Assembly: GCA_946186205.1 (NCBI GenBank)
Contig: CAMHMH010000007.1
Location: forward strand, 1-64,000
Direction: 5' to 3'
Source of the DNA: an uncultured Fretibacterium sp.
GTDB lineage: Bacteria; Synergistota; Synergistia; Synergistales; Aminobacteriaceae
DNA length: 64,000 nt
Below are positions 53,449 to 62,500 of the stretch, in pieces. Within the stretch, counting starts at the first letter, position 1, and every line of letters starts with the position of its first letter. A program made the translations under genes and the position numbers. The notes under the pieces were generated by a model. That model saw nothing but the letters and a program-made list of their open reading frames with translations. It had not been told where the DNA came from and did not search any database.

Positions 53449-54114
53449 TTATCCTTTTGCTTTTGTTACGAGTCTCGCTCCGAGTTCGTATGCTTTCTTG
53501 AGATCTTCAGGGAAAACCTTTTCGCGGTGTTCTGCCTTGACCGGCTCACTGAACATGCTTGCGTCGTATCGTGAGTAGTCGGTGAACTGGTACGTGTTGT
53601 ACGCGCAAAGCTCTTCGCAGTAACCCAAAACGAGATTCATTGCGCTGGCATTAGGCGCGAGGTATTCGGGGTAATGGATCTTTGCGGCTAGATCTTCCGG
53701 GCAGTTCATCGTGTAGATTATTGCGCTGTAAATTGTCTTGTCGATGTTTCTCGGCCTCGAACCGTCCGGGTTGACCTCGTATCTCATGATGGGGAATAAC
53801 AGACGCTCAATGAATGATCTGAACATGCCAGTAGGATAGCTGAAGTAAACCGGGCTTCCCGCAACAATGACATCTGACTCCAACGCCTTCTCAAGAACAG
53901 GCCGCAAGTCATCGCGGTAAACGCATAAGCCGTGAGCCTTGTTGTTTTTGACCTTGCACGCGAAGCACGAGACGCAGCCCTTGAAGCTGTAATCGTAAAG
54001 GTGAATCATCTCGCACTCAGCACCCGAATCACTTGCTCCCTTCATGGCCGACTCTAACATCTTGTGAGTGTTCCAGTTTTTGCGCGGCGATCCGTTCACA
54101 AATAATGCTTTCAT
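53449..54114 (-). CDS. Flavodoxin-fold NAD(P)H-dependent oxidoreductase, Fe-S flavoprotein type
   Basis: 221 residues: FMN loop FVNGSPRKNWNTHKML, then a cysteine cluster CVSCFACKVKNNKAHGLC that resembles the iron-sulfur flavoprotein group, and the FMN-contact SPVYFSYPTGMFRSFIERLLFP. It is likely cytoplasmic and may reduce oxygen, quinones or other acceptors, or pass electrons in anaerobic stress defence. No partner gene is adjacent; the MFS transporter is divergent with a 96-bp gap. Confidence 0.9.
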   Translation of the reverse strand: MKALFVNGSPRKNWNTHKMLESAMKGASDSGAECEMIHLYDYSFKGCVSCFACKVKNNKAHGLCVYRDDLRPVLEKALESDVIVAGSPVYFSYPTGMFRSFIERLLFPIMRYEVNPDGSRPRNIDKTIYSAIIYTMNCPEDLAAKIHYPEYLAPNASAMNLVLGYCEELCAYNTYQFTDYSRYDASMFSEPVKAEHREKVFPEDLKKAYELGARLVTKAKG

Positions 54115-54210
54115 TTTCGTATTGCCCCCTCCGATATGTTTATCGTATTATACTAAACGAAAATAATGACAATAAATCCTCAATAGAATAACGAAAGGAG
54201 TATACACAAA

Positions 54211-55410
54211 TTGACTTCCAGAATCTTCAAGTCCGACTCAAAATATAAATCCTTCATTTTGTCATTGGCAGTTTTCGGACTCGCTTACGGATTGTACAAG
54301 GCAGTACTCGATAATTATCTTGCGGAGATAGTGAGCATGACTCAGTTCGACCGGGGAGTCTCAGAATTTTTCCGTGAATTGCCGGGCTTCATGCTTGTGT
54401 TTGTTCTTGCGCTTCTCTATGAGTTCTCAGCAGAAAAGATCTTCAAGGCCGGAGCGGTGATAATGCTTGCGGGAATGGCTATGCAGTCGGTGATTCCTGC
54501 GAGTCGATTCCTCGTAACGTGCGCGGTGTTCATATACTCATTGGGCGAGCATATGCAGTACGGAATGAGAAGCACGCTTGCTCTTGAGTACGCAAAATCC
54601 GGGCGGGGCGGAGCTGCTTTAGGTCTGCAAAATTCCGCGTACCAGTTCGGAACGTTAGCAGGGTATATTGTCGTGGCGATCGTTTTCGGACTCATGGCCG
54701 GGAAAATGAATCTATACCGACCTGTCTTCATTGTCTCGTCAGCAATAACAGCATTAGGCTTCCTCATCGCCTTAAAGATGACAGCGCAAAGCAAACACGA
54801 ACACACCGTAACAAGATTCTATTTCCGCCGGAAGTACTTCAAGTTCTACATGCTCGAAATATTTTACGGAGCGAGGAAGCAGATATTCTTCACGTTCGGG
54901 CCTTATCTGCTTGTGTTGTTTTACGGAGCTGGGGCAATGTCGATAAGTATATTGTTCGCAGTGTCAGCAATCGCAACATTCATATTCTCGCCGGTTGTCG
55001 GAAGGATCATTGACCGTTACGGCTACAAAATCGTGATGGTGATGGACACATTGATACTTGTTATCGTGTGCTTCTTTTACGGCTTCGCTCATCACATTTT
55101 CCCGAAAGATATTGCGTTCCTTGTGTGCTGTGTGAATTACATCCTCGACGCTGTAATCTCTCTTGCGTCAATGGCATCAAACGTATACGTTCAGGATTTG
55201 TCCGACAGCCCCGAGGAAGTTAAAGCGACAATAGCGACGGGAGTCTCAGTGAATCATCTCATAACGATATTGATTGCTTTGTTCGGCGGATGGATCTGGC
55301 AAGTAATGGGCATTGAGACTCTGTTTGTGATGTCAGCAATTTTCGGACTGCTCAACAGCGCATACGCGGCGACGATTGACGCGGAGAACGACAGAAGGGC
55401 TTTTGTGTGA
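54211..55410 (+). CDS. Major facilitator superfamily transporter
   Basis: 399 residues with about twelve membrane helices, an RELPGF segment in helix 2 and GRIIDRYGYK in the mid-loop, the MFS motif A-like turn. TTG start with AAAGGAG. The substrate cannot be told. It is a single-gene unit ended by a clear hairpin. Confidence 0.9.
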   Translation: MTSRIFKSDSKYKSFILSLAVFGLAYGLYKAVLDNYLAEIVSMTQFDRGVSEFFRELPGFMLVFVLALLYEFSAEKIFKAGAVIMLAGMAMQSVIPASRFLVTCAVFIYSLGEHMQYGMRSTLALEYAKSGRGGAALGLQNSAYQFGTLAGYIVVAIVFGLMAGKMNLYRPVFIVSSAITALGFLIALKMTAQSKHEHTVTRFYFRRKYFKFYMLEIFYGARKQIFFTFGPYLLVLFYGAGAMSISILFAVSAIATFIFSPVVGRIIDRYGYKIVMVMDTLILVIVCFFYGFAHHIFPKDIAFLVCCVNYILDAVISLASMASNVYVQDLSDSPEEVKATIATGVSVNHLITILIALFGGWIWQVMGIETLFVMSAIFGLLNSAYAATIDAENDRRAFV

Positions 55411-55426
55411 GACGTAACGCAAACAA

Positions 55427-55465
55427 AAACGGGAGAGTCCCTCGCGAGATTCTCCCGTTATTTTT
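55427..55465. terminator. Bidirectional terminator
   Basis: CGGGAGA pairs with TCTCCCG (about 55429-55435 and 55449-55455), with an A-run before and a T-run after, between the convergent MFS and His/Pro-rich genes. Confidence 0.9.
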
Positions 55466-55474
55466 ATGTCGTGA

Positions 55475-56173
55475 TTAACGCCTTCCGGGGCCGGGGTGGT
55501 GACTCGGTGCTCTGTGTACTGGCGCGTGTCTCACAGGTGAATTAGGTCTCATGACTGTGGGCTTGTTGATGTGAACGTGATAATGCGGCTCGACTCTGTA
55601 ATGCGTTTCAACTTTGTGGTGCGGCGCGGGTCTGTGAATCGGCGGAGCTGGCCTGTAGATAGTCGGAGCTGGTCTGTAACGTGGCGCAGGTCTGTAACGT
55701 GGCGCGGGATAATATACTGTCCTGCCTCTGTCTCTGTCTCTCGGCAAATTGTTGTGAATGACCATTCCCGCAATGACTCCTACAATTCCTGCTGCGATGA
55801 TAGGTCCGGTGTTGTCTTGTTCTTTTACGATGACTGTTCCGCTGCTCTGCGCTGGTGCCGGGCGTGAAGCTGTTGATGATGTCCGTCCTGCTGCGGCTGC
55901 GAGGAGAGCTTTTCTCTGAGAGAGTGTTACGGCGTTCGGATCGTCCGAGATGAGTTGGGTTACTGCGCTCCGGCAAAGCTCGCTCATGTATCCTCCTTCA
56001 GAGACCCACAGCATGCAGGCGCGTCTTTCTTCCGGCAAAAGATTCGCGAACGCTTCCGTTCCTGAGTAAGTGATGAGTGCGTCGCGTGCTTCTTCTTCAC
56101 TGTAAGCGAATGATGCTGACGAAAAAATTATGATGAGTCCGACTGCTGATAGTGCGAGCAAAAATTTCTTCAT
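55475..56173 (-). CDS. Exported His/Pro/Arg-rich protein
   Basis: About 232 residues from ATG 56173 (AAAGGTGG upstream): signal peptide MKKFLLALSAVGLIIIFSSASFA, a helical domain of about 90 residues (LLPEERRACMLWVSEGGYMSELC), a membrane-like segment (PIIAAGIVGVIAGMVIH) and a low-complexity tail of YRPAP units followed by His-rich HxHxHx stretches (HYRVEPHYHVHINKP). The tail might bind metals or wall polymers. No known family recognised for the N-terminal domain. A longer reading to 56272 is unlikely. Confidence 0.78.
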   Translation of the reverse strand: MKKFLLALSAVGLIIIFSSASFAYSEEEARDALITYSGTEAFANLLPEERRACMLWVSEGGYMSELCRSAVTQLISDDPNAVTLSQRKALLAAAAGRTSSTASRPAPAQSSGTVIVKEQDNTGPIIAAGIVGVIAGMVIHNNLPRDRDRGRTVYYPAPRYRPAPRYRPAPTIYRPAPPIHRPAPHHKVETHYRVEPHYHVHINKPTVMRPNSPVRHAPVHRAPSHHPGPGRR

Positions 56174-56488
56174 GGTTTCATTCCACCTTTCATGATTTAA
56201 AGATAGCATTGCGATATAAAGATTGTGTGAAAGAGTTTGAGAAAAATTTTGAAAGGGTACGAAAAAAGACAAGGTTTTGTGTTATAATTTCATTGCCTAG
56301 AAATACACACGACTATGAGTCGTTCCCTTGTCTTGTTGACATTATATCACATGGCGGGGTATGGCGTTAGTAGTTGTGTGCAAAAAATTTTTCTTGTGTC
56401 GTTTGGTTAAAGAGCGCAAAAGGTAAGAAACACGGAAGCAACAAGCATTGAGCAACAAGCAGTAACAAATCAGAAGGAGGAAAAAATC
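56174..56488. promoter_or_regulatory. 315-bp intergenic region before the pilin gene
   Basis: Contains a TATAAT (about 56283), a perfect six-base inverted repeat ACGACT-atg-AGTCGT (56309-56323), longer arms AAGACAAGG and CCTTGTCTT flanking it (about 56266-56334), a TTGACA (about 56336) with only a weak -10 downstream, and two GCAACAAGCA direct repeats near the pilin ribosome site. No RNA gene recognised. Likely the pilin promoter and operator, but the exact start is unclear. Confidence 0.45.
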
Positions 56489-57019
56489 ATGAGAATTACG
56501 CGCAAAGGATTCACACTCGTAGAATTATTGATCGTCGTCGCAATTCTGGCTACGCTGTCGGCAATGATGGTGGCATCGAGTTCAGACGCAATAGACACAG
56601 CGAATGCAAATGCAATTCTGGGCAATCTCCACACAATGAAGACGGAAGCATACGACATGTATTTTGATGTTCCGGCGGTCGCGGCTTTGACCACAATAAC
56701 CAATGAATCAAACATAGAAATAACGCCAGCAGATAATACAACTGACCCTGCAACACCAGCAGTTACTAAAACGGTAGCAAAAATACTCGGCGAACGTATG
56801 GGAAGGATAGATCTTCCGACAGGCTACAAGATTGTAGGAAGCACAACAGAGTGGTACGTAGTCTATACCTTCCAGACGAACGACAGCGCACAGGTCAAAA
56901 CGATTCTGAAGGACAAAGCTAACACGGCAGGACTCTTCGGAGGGGCAACAGACGCAACAACATTCACAGCGTATTACACAGGAGGAACAGAAGCAGCCGT
57001 TGCTCTCAGAGTCCGCTAA
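56489..57019 (+). CDS. Type IV pilin, probable major subunit
   Basis: 176 residues with a perfect prepilin leader: RKGFTLVELLIVVAILA, cleaved after Gly, Phe +1 and Glu +5. The remainder is rich in Thr and Ala with few cysteines. AGAAGGAGG lies before the ATG. It is alone, between its own promoter region and a strong terminator, the usual arrangement of a highly expressed major pilin. The assembly genes (ATPases, prepilin peptidase) are not in the window; PilM-PilN and minor pilins are, at 22805-25886. Confidence 0.92.
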   Translation: MRITRKGFTLVELLIVVAILATLSAMMVASSSDAIDTANANAILGNLHTMKTEAYDMYFDVPAVAALTTITNESNIEITPADNTTDPATPAVTKTVAKILGERMGRIDLPTGYKIVGSTTEWYVVYTFQTNDSAQVKTILKDKANTAGLFGGATDATTFTAYYTGGTEAAVALRVR

Positions 57020-57062
57020 ACGACAAACGACAAACCTATAATCAAACAACACAATACATTTT

Positions 57063-57098
57063 GAGTCCCCTCGCCTATAACGGGGACTCCTTTTTTGC
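57063..57098 (+). terminator. Terminator after the pilin gene
   Basis: GAGTCCCC pairs with GGGGACTC around an eleven-base loop, followed by CTTTTTT. Confidence 0.92.
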
Positions 57099-57152
57099 GC
57101 TGATACTCTATAATTATTTCATCCACAAAAATTTTTACAGGAAGTGATGAAA

Positions 57153-58673
57153 ATGGGAATGAGGGGTATTCATACCTCAGTTAATGACATAAGACGCGCA
57201 ATCTTTTCTGAGGTCGCAAAATTATCCTACAACTACAAGCCCGGCGACCTTCACGAAATGGAGCTTATCCCCTACAGAGTAATCCCCGGCGAAATCTCAC
57301 ATTACCGCGATGATGTGTTTCTTGAGCGCGCAATCGTCAGAGAACGTATACGACTCGCAATGGGACTCCCTCTCCGAAAAGCCTCCGAACATGCTCCCGT
57401 CTCAACAGGCGCAGAAGAATGCGTACACCCCGAAAAATATTATCAGCCCCCGTTAATCAACATCATAAAGTTCGCGTGCCATTCATGCCCCGACAACAAA
57501 GTAGTTATCACGGATCAATGCCAGGGATGTTTGGCCCGGCCATGTTCGCAAGTTTGTCCCAAAGACGCAATATATTTCGAGCGCGGGCAAGGACATATCG
57601 ACTCCGAAAAGTGCATAAAGTGCGGTAAATGTATGACCGTCTGCCAGTACGGAGTCATTCTCAGAATGCAGAGGCCGTGTGCTGTTGCCTGCGGAATGAA
57701 AGCCATTGTTACGGACGAATACGGACGCGCCGACATCGATCAGGAAAAATGCGTTTCGTGCGGAATGTGCCTCGCTAACTGCCCGTTCGGTGCGATTGCG
57801 GACAAGGCTCAAATCTTCCAGTGCATTCAGGCAATACGAAGCGAGACTCCCGTTTACGCTGCTATAGCTCCTGCTGTTGCCGGCCAGTTCGGGAAGACTC
57901 TAACGCCTGAGAAAATGCGCGCTGCATTCCGTGAGCTTGGGTTTGCTGACGTTGTAGAGGTTGCCGTCGGTGCTGACTTGTGCACGCTGCAAGAGGCCGA
58001 AGACTTTGTGAAGGAAGTCCCCGAACGTCTGCCCTTCATGGGTACTTCATGCTGCCCGGCGTGGTCTGTCATGGCAAAGAAAGAATTTCCCCAATACGCC
58101 GAATGTATCAGCATGGCATTGACTCCTATGGTCTTAACAGGACGGCTCATCAAGAAGGAACACCCCGGGTGCAAAGTCGCCTTCATCGGGCCATGTGCCG
58201 CAAAGAAACTTGAAGCGAGTCGGAGAAGCGTTCGGAGTGATGTTGATTTTGTGCTTACGTTCGAGGAAGTGTTAGGAATGTTCGAGGCTAAAGAGGTTGA
58301 CTTTGATTATCTTGAGAAAATGCCCGTGCCTGACAACGCGAGCGCAGACGGAAGGGGCTTTGCTGTCTCTGGCGGAGTCGCTGAGGCTGTCGTCAACTGC
58401 ATAAAGAATCTTTACCCTGAACGCGAAGTTTTGACCGAACGCGCAGAAGGTCTCAATGATTGCCGAAAGATGATGCTGATGGCGAAAGCAGGAAAACGCA
58501 ACGGCTATCTTCTTGAGGGCATGGCGTGTCCTGGAGGCTGTGTAGGCGGAGCAGGAACGGTTGAATTAATCACGCAGGCCGCTAATGAAGTCGCAAAGAT
58601 CAAACGCATAAGCAAGAAGGCACACGCATACGAGAGCGAGTTTGAGAAAATTTTGCCTGACCTTGAAGAGTAA
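57153..58673 (+). CDS. [FeFe]-hydrogenase-like protein, group B type
   Basis: About 506 residues. An N-terminal domain of about 90 residues precedes a cysteine-rich linker (CHSCPDNK, CQGCLARPCSQVCP) and two 4Fe-4S sites (CIKCGKCMTVCQYG, CVSCGMCLANCPFG). The H-cluster motifs follow: TSCCPAW, GPCAAKK and GMACPGGCVGGAG. These fit the monomeric group B / sensory-like hydrogenases of anaerobes, with Ala in TSCCPAW as usual there. Likely takes electrons from ferredoxin and makes or senses H2 in the cytoplasm. The start is placed at ATG 57153, ten bases after AGGA; GTG 57144 and ATG 57147 are too close to it. Maturases HydEFG are not in the window. Confidence 0.9.
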   Translation: MGMRGIHTSVNDIRRAIFSEVAKLSYNYKPGDLHEMELIPYRVIPGEISHYRDDVFLERAIVRERIRLAMGLPLRKASEHAPVSTGAEECVHPEKYYQPPLINIIKFACHSCPDNKVVITDQCQGCLARPCSQVCPKDAIYFERGQGHIDSEKCIKCGKCMTVCQYGVILRMQRPCAVACGMKAIVTDEYGRADIDQEKCVSCGMCLANCPFGAIADKAQIFQCIQAIRSETPVYAAIAPAVAGQFGKTLTPEKMRAAFRELGFADVVEVAVGADLCTLQEAEDFVKEVPERLPFMGTSCCPAWSVMAKKEFPQYAECISMALTPMVLTGRLIKKEHPGCKVAFIGPCAAKKLEASRRSVRSDVDFVLTFEEVLGMFEAKEVDFDYLEKMPVPDNASADGRGFAVSGGVAEAVVNCIKNLYPEREVLTERAEGLNDCRKMMLMAKAGKRNGYLLEGMACPGGCVGGAGTVELITQAANEVAKIKRISKKAHAYESEFEKILPDLEE

Positions 58674-58682
58674 CAGCTTTCA

Positions 58683-58711
58683 TTGAGAAATTGAGTCATT
58701 TACGCTATGAT
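58683..58711 (+). promoter_or_regulatory. Sigma-70-like promoter for the BACON-like lipoprotein gene
   Basis: TTGAGA (58683-58688), a 17-base spacer and TATGAT (58706-58711): five of six matches at each hexamer. It overlaps the left arm of the following hairpin, so transcription would start inside that hairpin. Confidence 0.6.
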
Positions 58712-58762
58712 TGCCCGTAAGATTCGAGTCAGACGATTCGATTCTCGCGGGCAAGTTTTTTC
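58712..58762 (+). terminator. Terminator after the hydrogenase-like gene
   Basis: TTGCCCG (about 58711-58717) pairs with CGGGCAA, with an inner CGAG/CTCG pairing, followed by six T residues. Because the promoter at 58683-58711 abuts it, this hairpin would form only on read-through transcripts. Confidence 0.8.
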
Positions 58763-58795
58763 CCCGTCAATCACATTCTACAAGGAGGAATCACC

Positions 58796-60877
58796 TTGAG
58801 CATTCCCAAAACAAAAACTTTCACAACAATTTTCTTCTTCATTCTTTTGTCTGCTGTAATGTTTTCATTTTCCGGCGGCTGCGGGGGGAGCGGAGGCTCA
58901 GACGTAATCATTCCGCGTAACGAAACAAGCCCGGACATTACGCCCGAAACACAATCACAGGACATTGAACCGAACGGCCCGGAAGATTATTCCAGCCAAA
59001 TCGCAGAAAGACTCATAGCACGCTCGGAGGTCTACAGCCTTCAGGATTTCGTGAGAGACAGCTCTTTAGTCATAGATAAGGGCAAAGTTCTTCTCTGGTA
59101 TCCTGAAGAGGGCGAAGACATGAGAGGCTATACGAATCTCCTCGAACGACTCAATGCAGCACTTGAGGCCGGAGCAATCTTAGCGTTTGTTGACGTTCCT
59201 GCGGGGGATATTGACTACTTCACCGACAAATTAGCACTCAACCTCCCGAACTACCTTCCGTCTGACGCAACAAGCGAGGACAAATCAGCGATTGAAGACT
59301 TCTACGCCGTAGCAGCGAGACTCGACTCTGAAGATGAATCAGTCGAGAACGACTACGCATATTTCGGTGTTGACCTCACAAGCAGCGACAAAGATTTGAC
59401 CGTTAAAGTCTGGTCAGGCGATGAGGAAATATCCTTTGACATTAACGACTACACAGAGGATACCAACACGGAATATGAATATATGTACGTTGACGAGAAC
59501 GGCAATATTCTTTCAGCAGACCCGAATCCGATGAAGTATGACTATGTTACGGACTGCGTTGACAACTTCCTCGAATGGGTGAAGGATATGAACTCATTGA
59601 AGGCACTCTCAGAGGCAAGCCCGGACACAAGCGTAAGCTCATCGGCAGAGGATACGGCGACTATATTCCCCGGCGTAAGCACAACATTCACACCGATACT
59701 GCATGTTGAGCCGAGAAAATATCATTTCAGTGACAAAGGCTACACGCATCACCTTACCCATAAAGCATGGCACCGCGACACGTCCATAAACTTCAGCATT
59801 CTCCCTGTTCACAGTTTCAGCGATGGGCACGACTACTATGTTTTCAAGGTAACCGGCAATACCGACACTTCAAAGCAGTACGCTCACCTCTCATTTATGC
59901 ACATCATGTTTTCCAATGACAGAATTATTGAAGGCATGGGATACGATAAAGACGGCAAGCTGGCCTGCGACAACATACTCGGCTACAACTACAAGTTTCA
60001 GTACACAGCGCAGCTCATGTCGGGGAAAACTCCGGTCGGCGCAGTACTTGTTTCGGCTCCTGAGACAAATAACAACTCAACGAAGGTCAACAAGGGCTTC
60101 AAGTTCACTCTTGACGGAGGCATTACGGGCGGTCTGTCGGCGAAGGACGGCCTTAAAGGGGACATCTCGATAAAACCCAAATGGGAATGGGAAAGCAAAG
60201 AGGAATATACAGTAACCGACTATCAATGCGCGAACATTTCAGGCGGAAGTCAGGCGGGATGGAAATGGGAATTTCAGCTTCCCAAGGACGGCTCCCATGG
60301 ATTCACAGGCGTTTGGCTTCAGGATGTTAGTTTGGCGGGGCGTTCAAGCGTCAACCTCAAGAGCGAGTTTGTCATCAAGGTCACAAAAGAGCAGTGGAAG
60401 AAATATCCCAGCCTAAAACTTGTTACGGAGTTCAAATCATCAGAAGGGGCAACAGAAGGCGGAGGGTCTTTTGCGTCCATCGGCAACTCAGGGCGCAGGG
60501 ACTGGACCTATGACTGGAGCAAAACGCAGAGTGATTACACGCTTCCCAGACCTCCGCACATCGCTGTAACTCAGGCAAAATTCAACTTCAAAGCTACAGC
60601 CGCAAAGGGCGATACTCAGGTCATAACGCTGCAATCCGAAGAGGACTGGAAAGCAATAACGACTGGAAGCTGGATACATCTGACAACTTCGGACAACAAC
60701 ACGAAAACCGAAAACGGATTCGAGACAGTCAGCGGCAAGGCTACAGGGCCTTCTCAGGCGCAGATAATGATCTCGGTTGACCCCGTAACTGACGGCAAGC
60801 CCAGAGGCGGAAAAGTTGTATTCACAGCCTCAGACGGTGAGACGTGCGTTGTTGAGATTCTTCAGGCGGGTAACTAG
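58796..60877 (+). CDS. Large secreted lipoprotein with C-terminal BACON-like domain
   Basis: 693 residues. TTG start with AAGGAGG seven bases upstream. Signal peptide with lipobox-type [12 protein letters not shown], Cys being lipidated. Middle: an acidic Asp/Glu-rich domain and a beta-rich domain (about 300-590) with a glycine-rich amphipathic strand pair ([21 protein letters not shown]) that recalls beta-barrel pore-forming proteins, a weak resemblance only. End (about 595-693): a BACON-like domain ([10 protein letters not shown] ... [22 protein letters not shown]), typical of mucin- or glycan-binding surface proteins. Probably on the cell surface. No neighbour suggests a pathway. Confidence 0.8.
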   Translation: MSIPKTKTFTTIFFFILLSAVMFSFSGGCGGSGGSDVIIPRNETSPDITPETQSQDIEPNGPEDYSSQIAERLIARSEVYSLQDFVRDSSLVIDKGKVLLWYPEEGEDMRGYTNLLERLNAALEAGAILAFVDVPAGDIDYFTDKLALNLPNYLPSDATSEDKSAIEDFYAVAARLDSEDESVENDYAYFGVDLTSSDKDLTVKVWSGDEEISFDINDYTEDTNTEYEYMYVDENGNILSADPNPMKYDYVTDCVDNFLEWVKDMNSLKALSEASPDTSVSSSAEDTATIFPGVSTTFTPILHVEPRKYHFSDKGYTHHLTHKAWHRDTSINFSILPVHSFSDGHDYYVFKVTGNTDTSKQYAHLSFMHIMFSNDRIIEGMGYDKDGKLACDNILGYNYKFQYTAQLMSGKTPVGAVLVSAPETNNNSTKVNKGFKFTLDGGITGGLSAKDGLKGDISIKPKWEWESKEEYTVTDYQCANISGGSQAGWKWEFQLPKDGSHGFTGVWLQDVSLAGRSSVNLKSEFVIKVTKEQWKKYPSLKLVTEFKSSEGATEGGGSFASIGNSGRRDWTYDWSKTQSDYTLPRPPHIAVTQAKFNFKATAAKGDTQVITLQSEEDWKAITTGSWIHLTTSDNNTKTENGFETVSGKATGPSQAQIMISVDPVTDGKPRGGKVVFTASDGETCVVEILQAGN

Positions 60878-60885
60878 CAATGATA

Positions 60886-60891
60886 TAATGT
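60886..60891 (+). promoter_or_regulatory. Putative -10 box for rubrerythrin
   Basis: TATAAT sits nine bases after the stop codon of the lipoprotein gene and about 33 bases before the rubrerythrin ATG. A TTCAGG at 17 bases upstream, inside the preceding gene, may serve as a weak -35. Confidence 0.5.
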
Positions 60892-60923
60892 GCGTTATCC
60901 ACAAAATTGAGGAGGTTAAAATC

Positions 60924-61463
60924 ATGGCGAACAAGTACGCGGGAACACAGACCGAGAAAAATCTTCAGGCGGCTTTTGCAGGAGAGTCGCAGGCGCGGAA
61001 CAAGTACACGTATTTTGCGTCAGTGGCGAAAAAGGAAGGCTACGAGCAGATAGCGGCAATCTTCCTTCAGACAGCGGCGAACGAAAAGGAACACGCCGAG
61101 ATCTGGTTCAAGGAGCTTGACGGAATCGGCGACACATCAGCGAACCTCACGGCGGCGGCGGAAGGCGAGAACTACGAGTGGACGAACATGTACGAGGACT
61201 TTGCGAAGACAGCAGAGGCTGAAGGCTTCAAGGGACTCGCGGCGAAATTCAGAATGGTGGCGGCAATCGAGAAGCACCACGAAGAGAGATACCGCGCGTT
61301 GCTCAAGAACGTTGAGGCTCAGGAAGTATTCGCACGCAGCGAGGTCAAAGTCTGGGAGTGCAGGAACTGCGGACATATCGTAGTCGGAACGAAAGCCCCG
61401 GAGATATGCCCGGTCTGCGCCCACCCGAAAGCATACTTTGAGATTCACGGCGAAAACTACTAG
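60924..61463 (+). CDS. Rubrerythrin
   Basis: 179 residues. Ferritin-like di-iron domain with [21 protein letters not shown] and [11 protein letters not shown], second helix pair [15 protein letters not shown], then a C-terminal rubredoxin-like site with paired cysteines in [10 protein letters not shown] and [11 protein letters not shown]. It reduces hydrogen peroxide in anaerobes using electrons from rubredoxin or NADH reductases. ATG 60924 has GAGGAGG eight bases upstream. Its own promoter and a strong terminator make it a single-gene unit. Confidence 0.97.
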   Translation: MANKYAGTQTEKNLQAAFAGESQARNKYTYFASVAKKEGYEQIAAIFLQTAANEKEHAEIWFKELDGIGDTSANLTAAAEGENYEWTNMYEDFAKTAEAEGFKGLAAKFRMVAAIEKHHEERYRALLKNVEAQEVFARSEVKVWECRNCGHIVVGTKAPEICPVCAHPKAYFEIHGENY

Positions 61464-61475
61464 GCGTTAATTCGC

Positions 61476-61512
61476 GTCCTCCCCTGTGAGAAATTGCGGG
61501 GGAGGATTTTTT
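61476..61512 (+). terminator. Terminator after rubrerythrin
   Basis: CCTCCCC (61478-61484) pairs with GGGGAGG (61499-61505), followed by ATTTTTT. Confidence 0.9.
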
Positions 61513-61532
61513 CATAGAGAGGAGAAATTATA

Positions 61533-61829
61533 ATGACGCTGAAAGAAGAAGCATACGCGATTATTGACAGGCTTCCCGATAAAGTTATGGAAGATGTGTT
61601 GAAGGCTCTCAAGAAGACGGAAGAGAATCCGCGAACGTGGGAGACTCCCGAGCAGGAGCAGGCAAGAGAAGCAAAAGAACTCGAAGAAAAGCGCGAGGCG
61701 TTCCTGCGGCTTGAGGAAATAAGAAAAGAAATTCAGGCCATGAGAAAAAAAGATCCAAGCCTGATTCCAGATGACTACGAGGAAGCATACGCAGACGCAT
61801 TAGCGGAGAAATATGGAGTGGCGAAATGA
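61533..61829 (+). CDS. Antitoxin of a PIN toxin-antitoxin pair
   Basis: 98 residues, charged and almost entirely helical. It opens MTLKEEAYAIIDRLPDKVMEDVLKAL, a pattern common to DUF2281-like antitoxins, and continues with a Glu/Lys/Arg coiled stretch and an acidic end. AGAGGAG lies before the ATG. Its stop overlaps the start of the PIN toxin (ATGATGA), the usual antitoxin-first order. It probably both represses the operon and covers the PIN active site. Confidence 0.8.
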   Translation: MTLKEEAYAIIDRLPDKVMEDVLKALKKTEENPRTWETPEQEQAREAKELEEKREAFLRLEEIRKEIQAMRKKDPSLIPDDYEEAYADALAEKYGVAK

Positions 61830-62254
61830 TGAAAGTCCTTGTAGACACAAACGTGATACTCAACTACCTTACAGGGCGTGAAGATAAGTACTTGGAAGAA
61901 TCAATACAGGTCATGTTGATGTGTTCACAGAAAAAACTTGAAGGCTACGTAGCTTTTCACTCACTGTCAATAATCTGGTACACCGCCGGGATAATGAAAT
62001 TGCCGGAAGAAAACAAGCGGGAATGGCTTGACCTTGTGTGCAGCATTCTCACAACAGCAAGCGCGAATCATGACTCAGTTGTCGATGCAGTACACAATGT
62101 AGAGTTCCGCGACTTTGAGGACAACTTGCAGGACTGTTGCGCCGTCAGTGCCGGATGCGATTATATTGTTACGGGAAATGTGAAAGACTATGAGCGCAGC
62201 AGCATCAAAGCCGTAACTCCTATTGAATTAGTGCAGATCGTGAAAGGCAGGTAA
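61826..62254 (+). CDS. PIN-domain toxin (VapC-like ribonuclease)
   Basis: 142 residues. PIN core: KVLVDTNVILNYLTGRED with the first catalytic Asp, a middle segment VDAVHNVEFRDFEDNLQ with further acidic residues, and the end CDYIVTGNVKDYERS. All acidic positions expected for Mg2+ binding appear present, so the toxin looks intact, unlike the PIN remnant at 6469-6712. Translated through the ATGATGA overlap with the antitoxin. Likely cuts RNA; target unknown. Confidence 0.88.
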   Translation: MMKVLVDTNVILNYLTGREDKYLEESIQVMLMCSQKKLEGYVAFHSLSIIWYTAGIMKLPEENKREWLDLVCSILTTASANHDSVVDAVHNVEFRDFEDNLQDCCAVSAGCDYIVTGNVKDYERSSIKAVTPIELVQIVKGR

Positions 62255-62289
62255 TCTCATAAACATTCCCGCTTGACAAAATTATTCAC

Positions 62290-62443
62290 ATTTCAGCAGC
62301 AGAAGCAGCCGCATCAGCCGCAGCACTCTCACAGTTACCCGGAGCAGACAACGCAGCAAACGCCGCAAGCATGGCAGCTCTCGTTGAGTATGTCGGGTGG
62401 GACGTTGCAGAAAATTTTGAACGACAGAGATTCGCAAGGTAGA
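62290..62443 (+). pseudogene. Gene fragment in the toxin-manA gap
   Basis: In a 246-bp stretch between the PIN toxin and manA, one frame is open without a start and reads as an Ala-rich helix (SAAEAAASAAALSQLPG ... MAALVEYVGWDVAENFERQ) to a stop near 62443. Another frame is open from TTG 62273 and is Gln-rich. The first looks like the tail of a larger coding sequence that has lost its 5' part. No ribosome site supports either as a gene. Confidence 0.35.
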
Positions 62444-62500
62444 AAATAAAATCACGCTGAAAGGAGAATCGTTATCCCCCCTCAGCGACTCAATACATCA

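Noticed and set aside
62273-62458. Gln-rich 61-residue frame from TTG 62273
   Set aside because: There is no ribosome site, and an overlapping frame gives an equally long, more protein-like Ala-rich helix lacking a start; both are better seen as remnant sequence.
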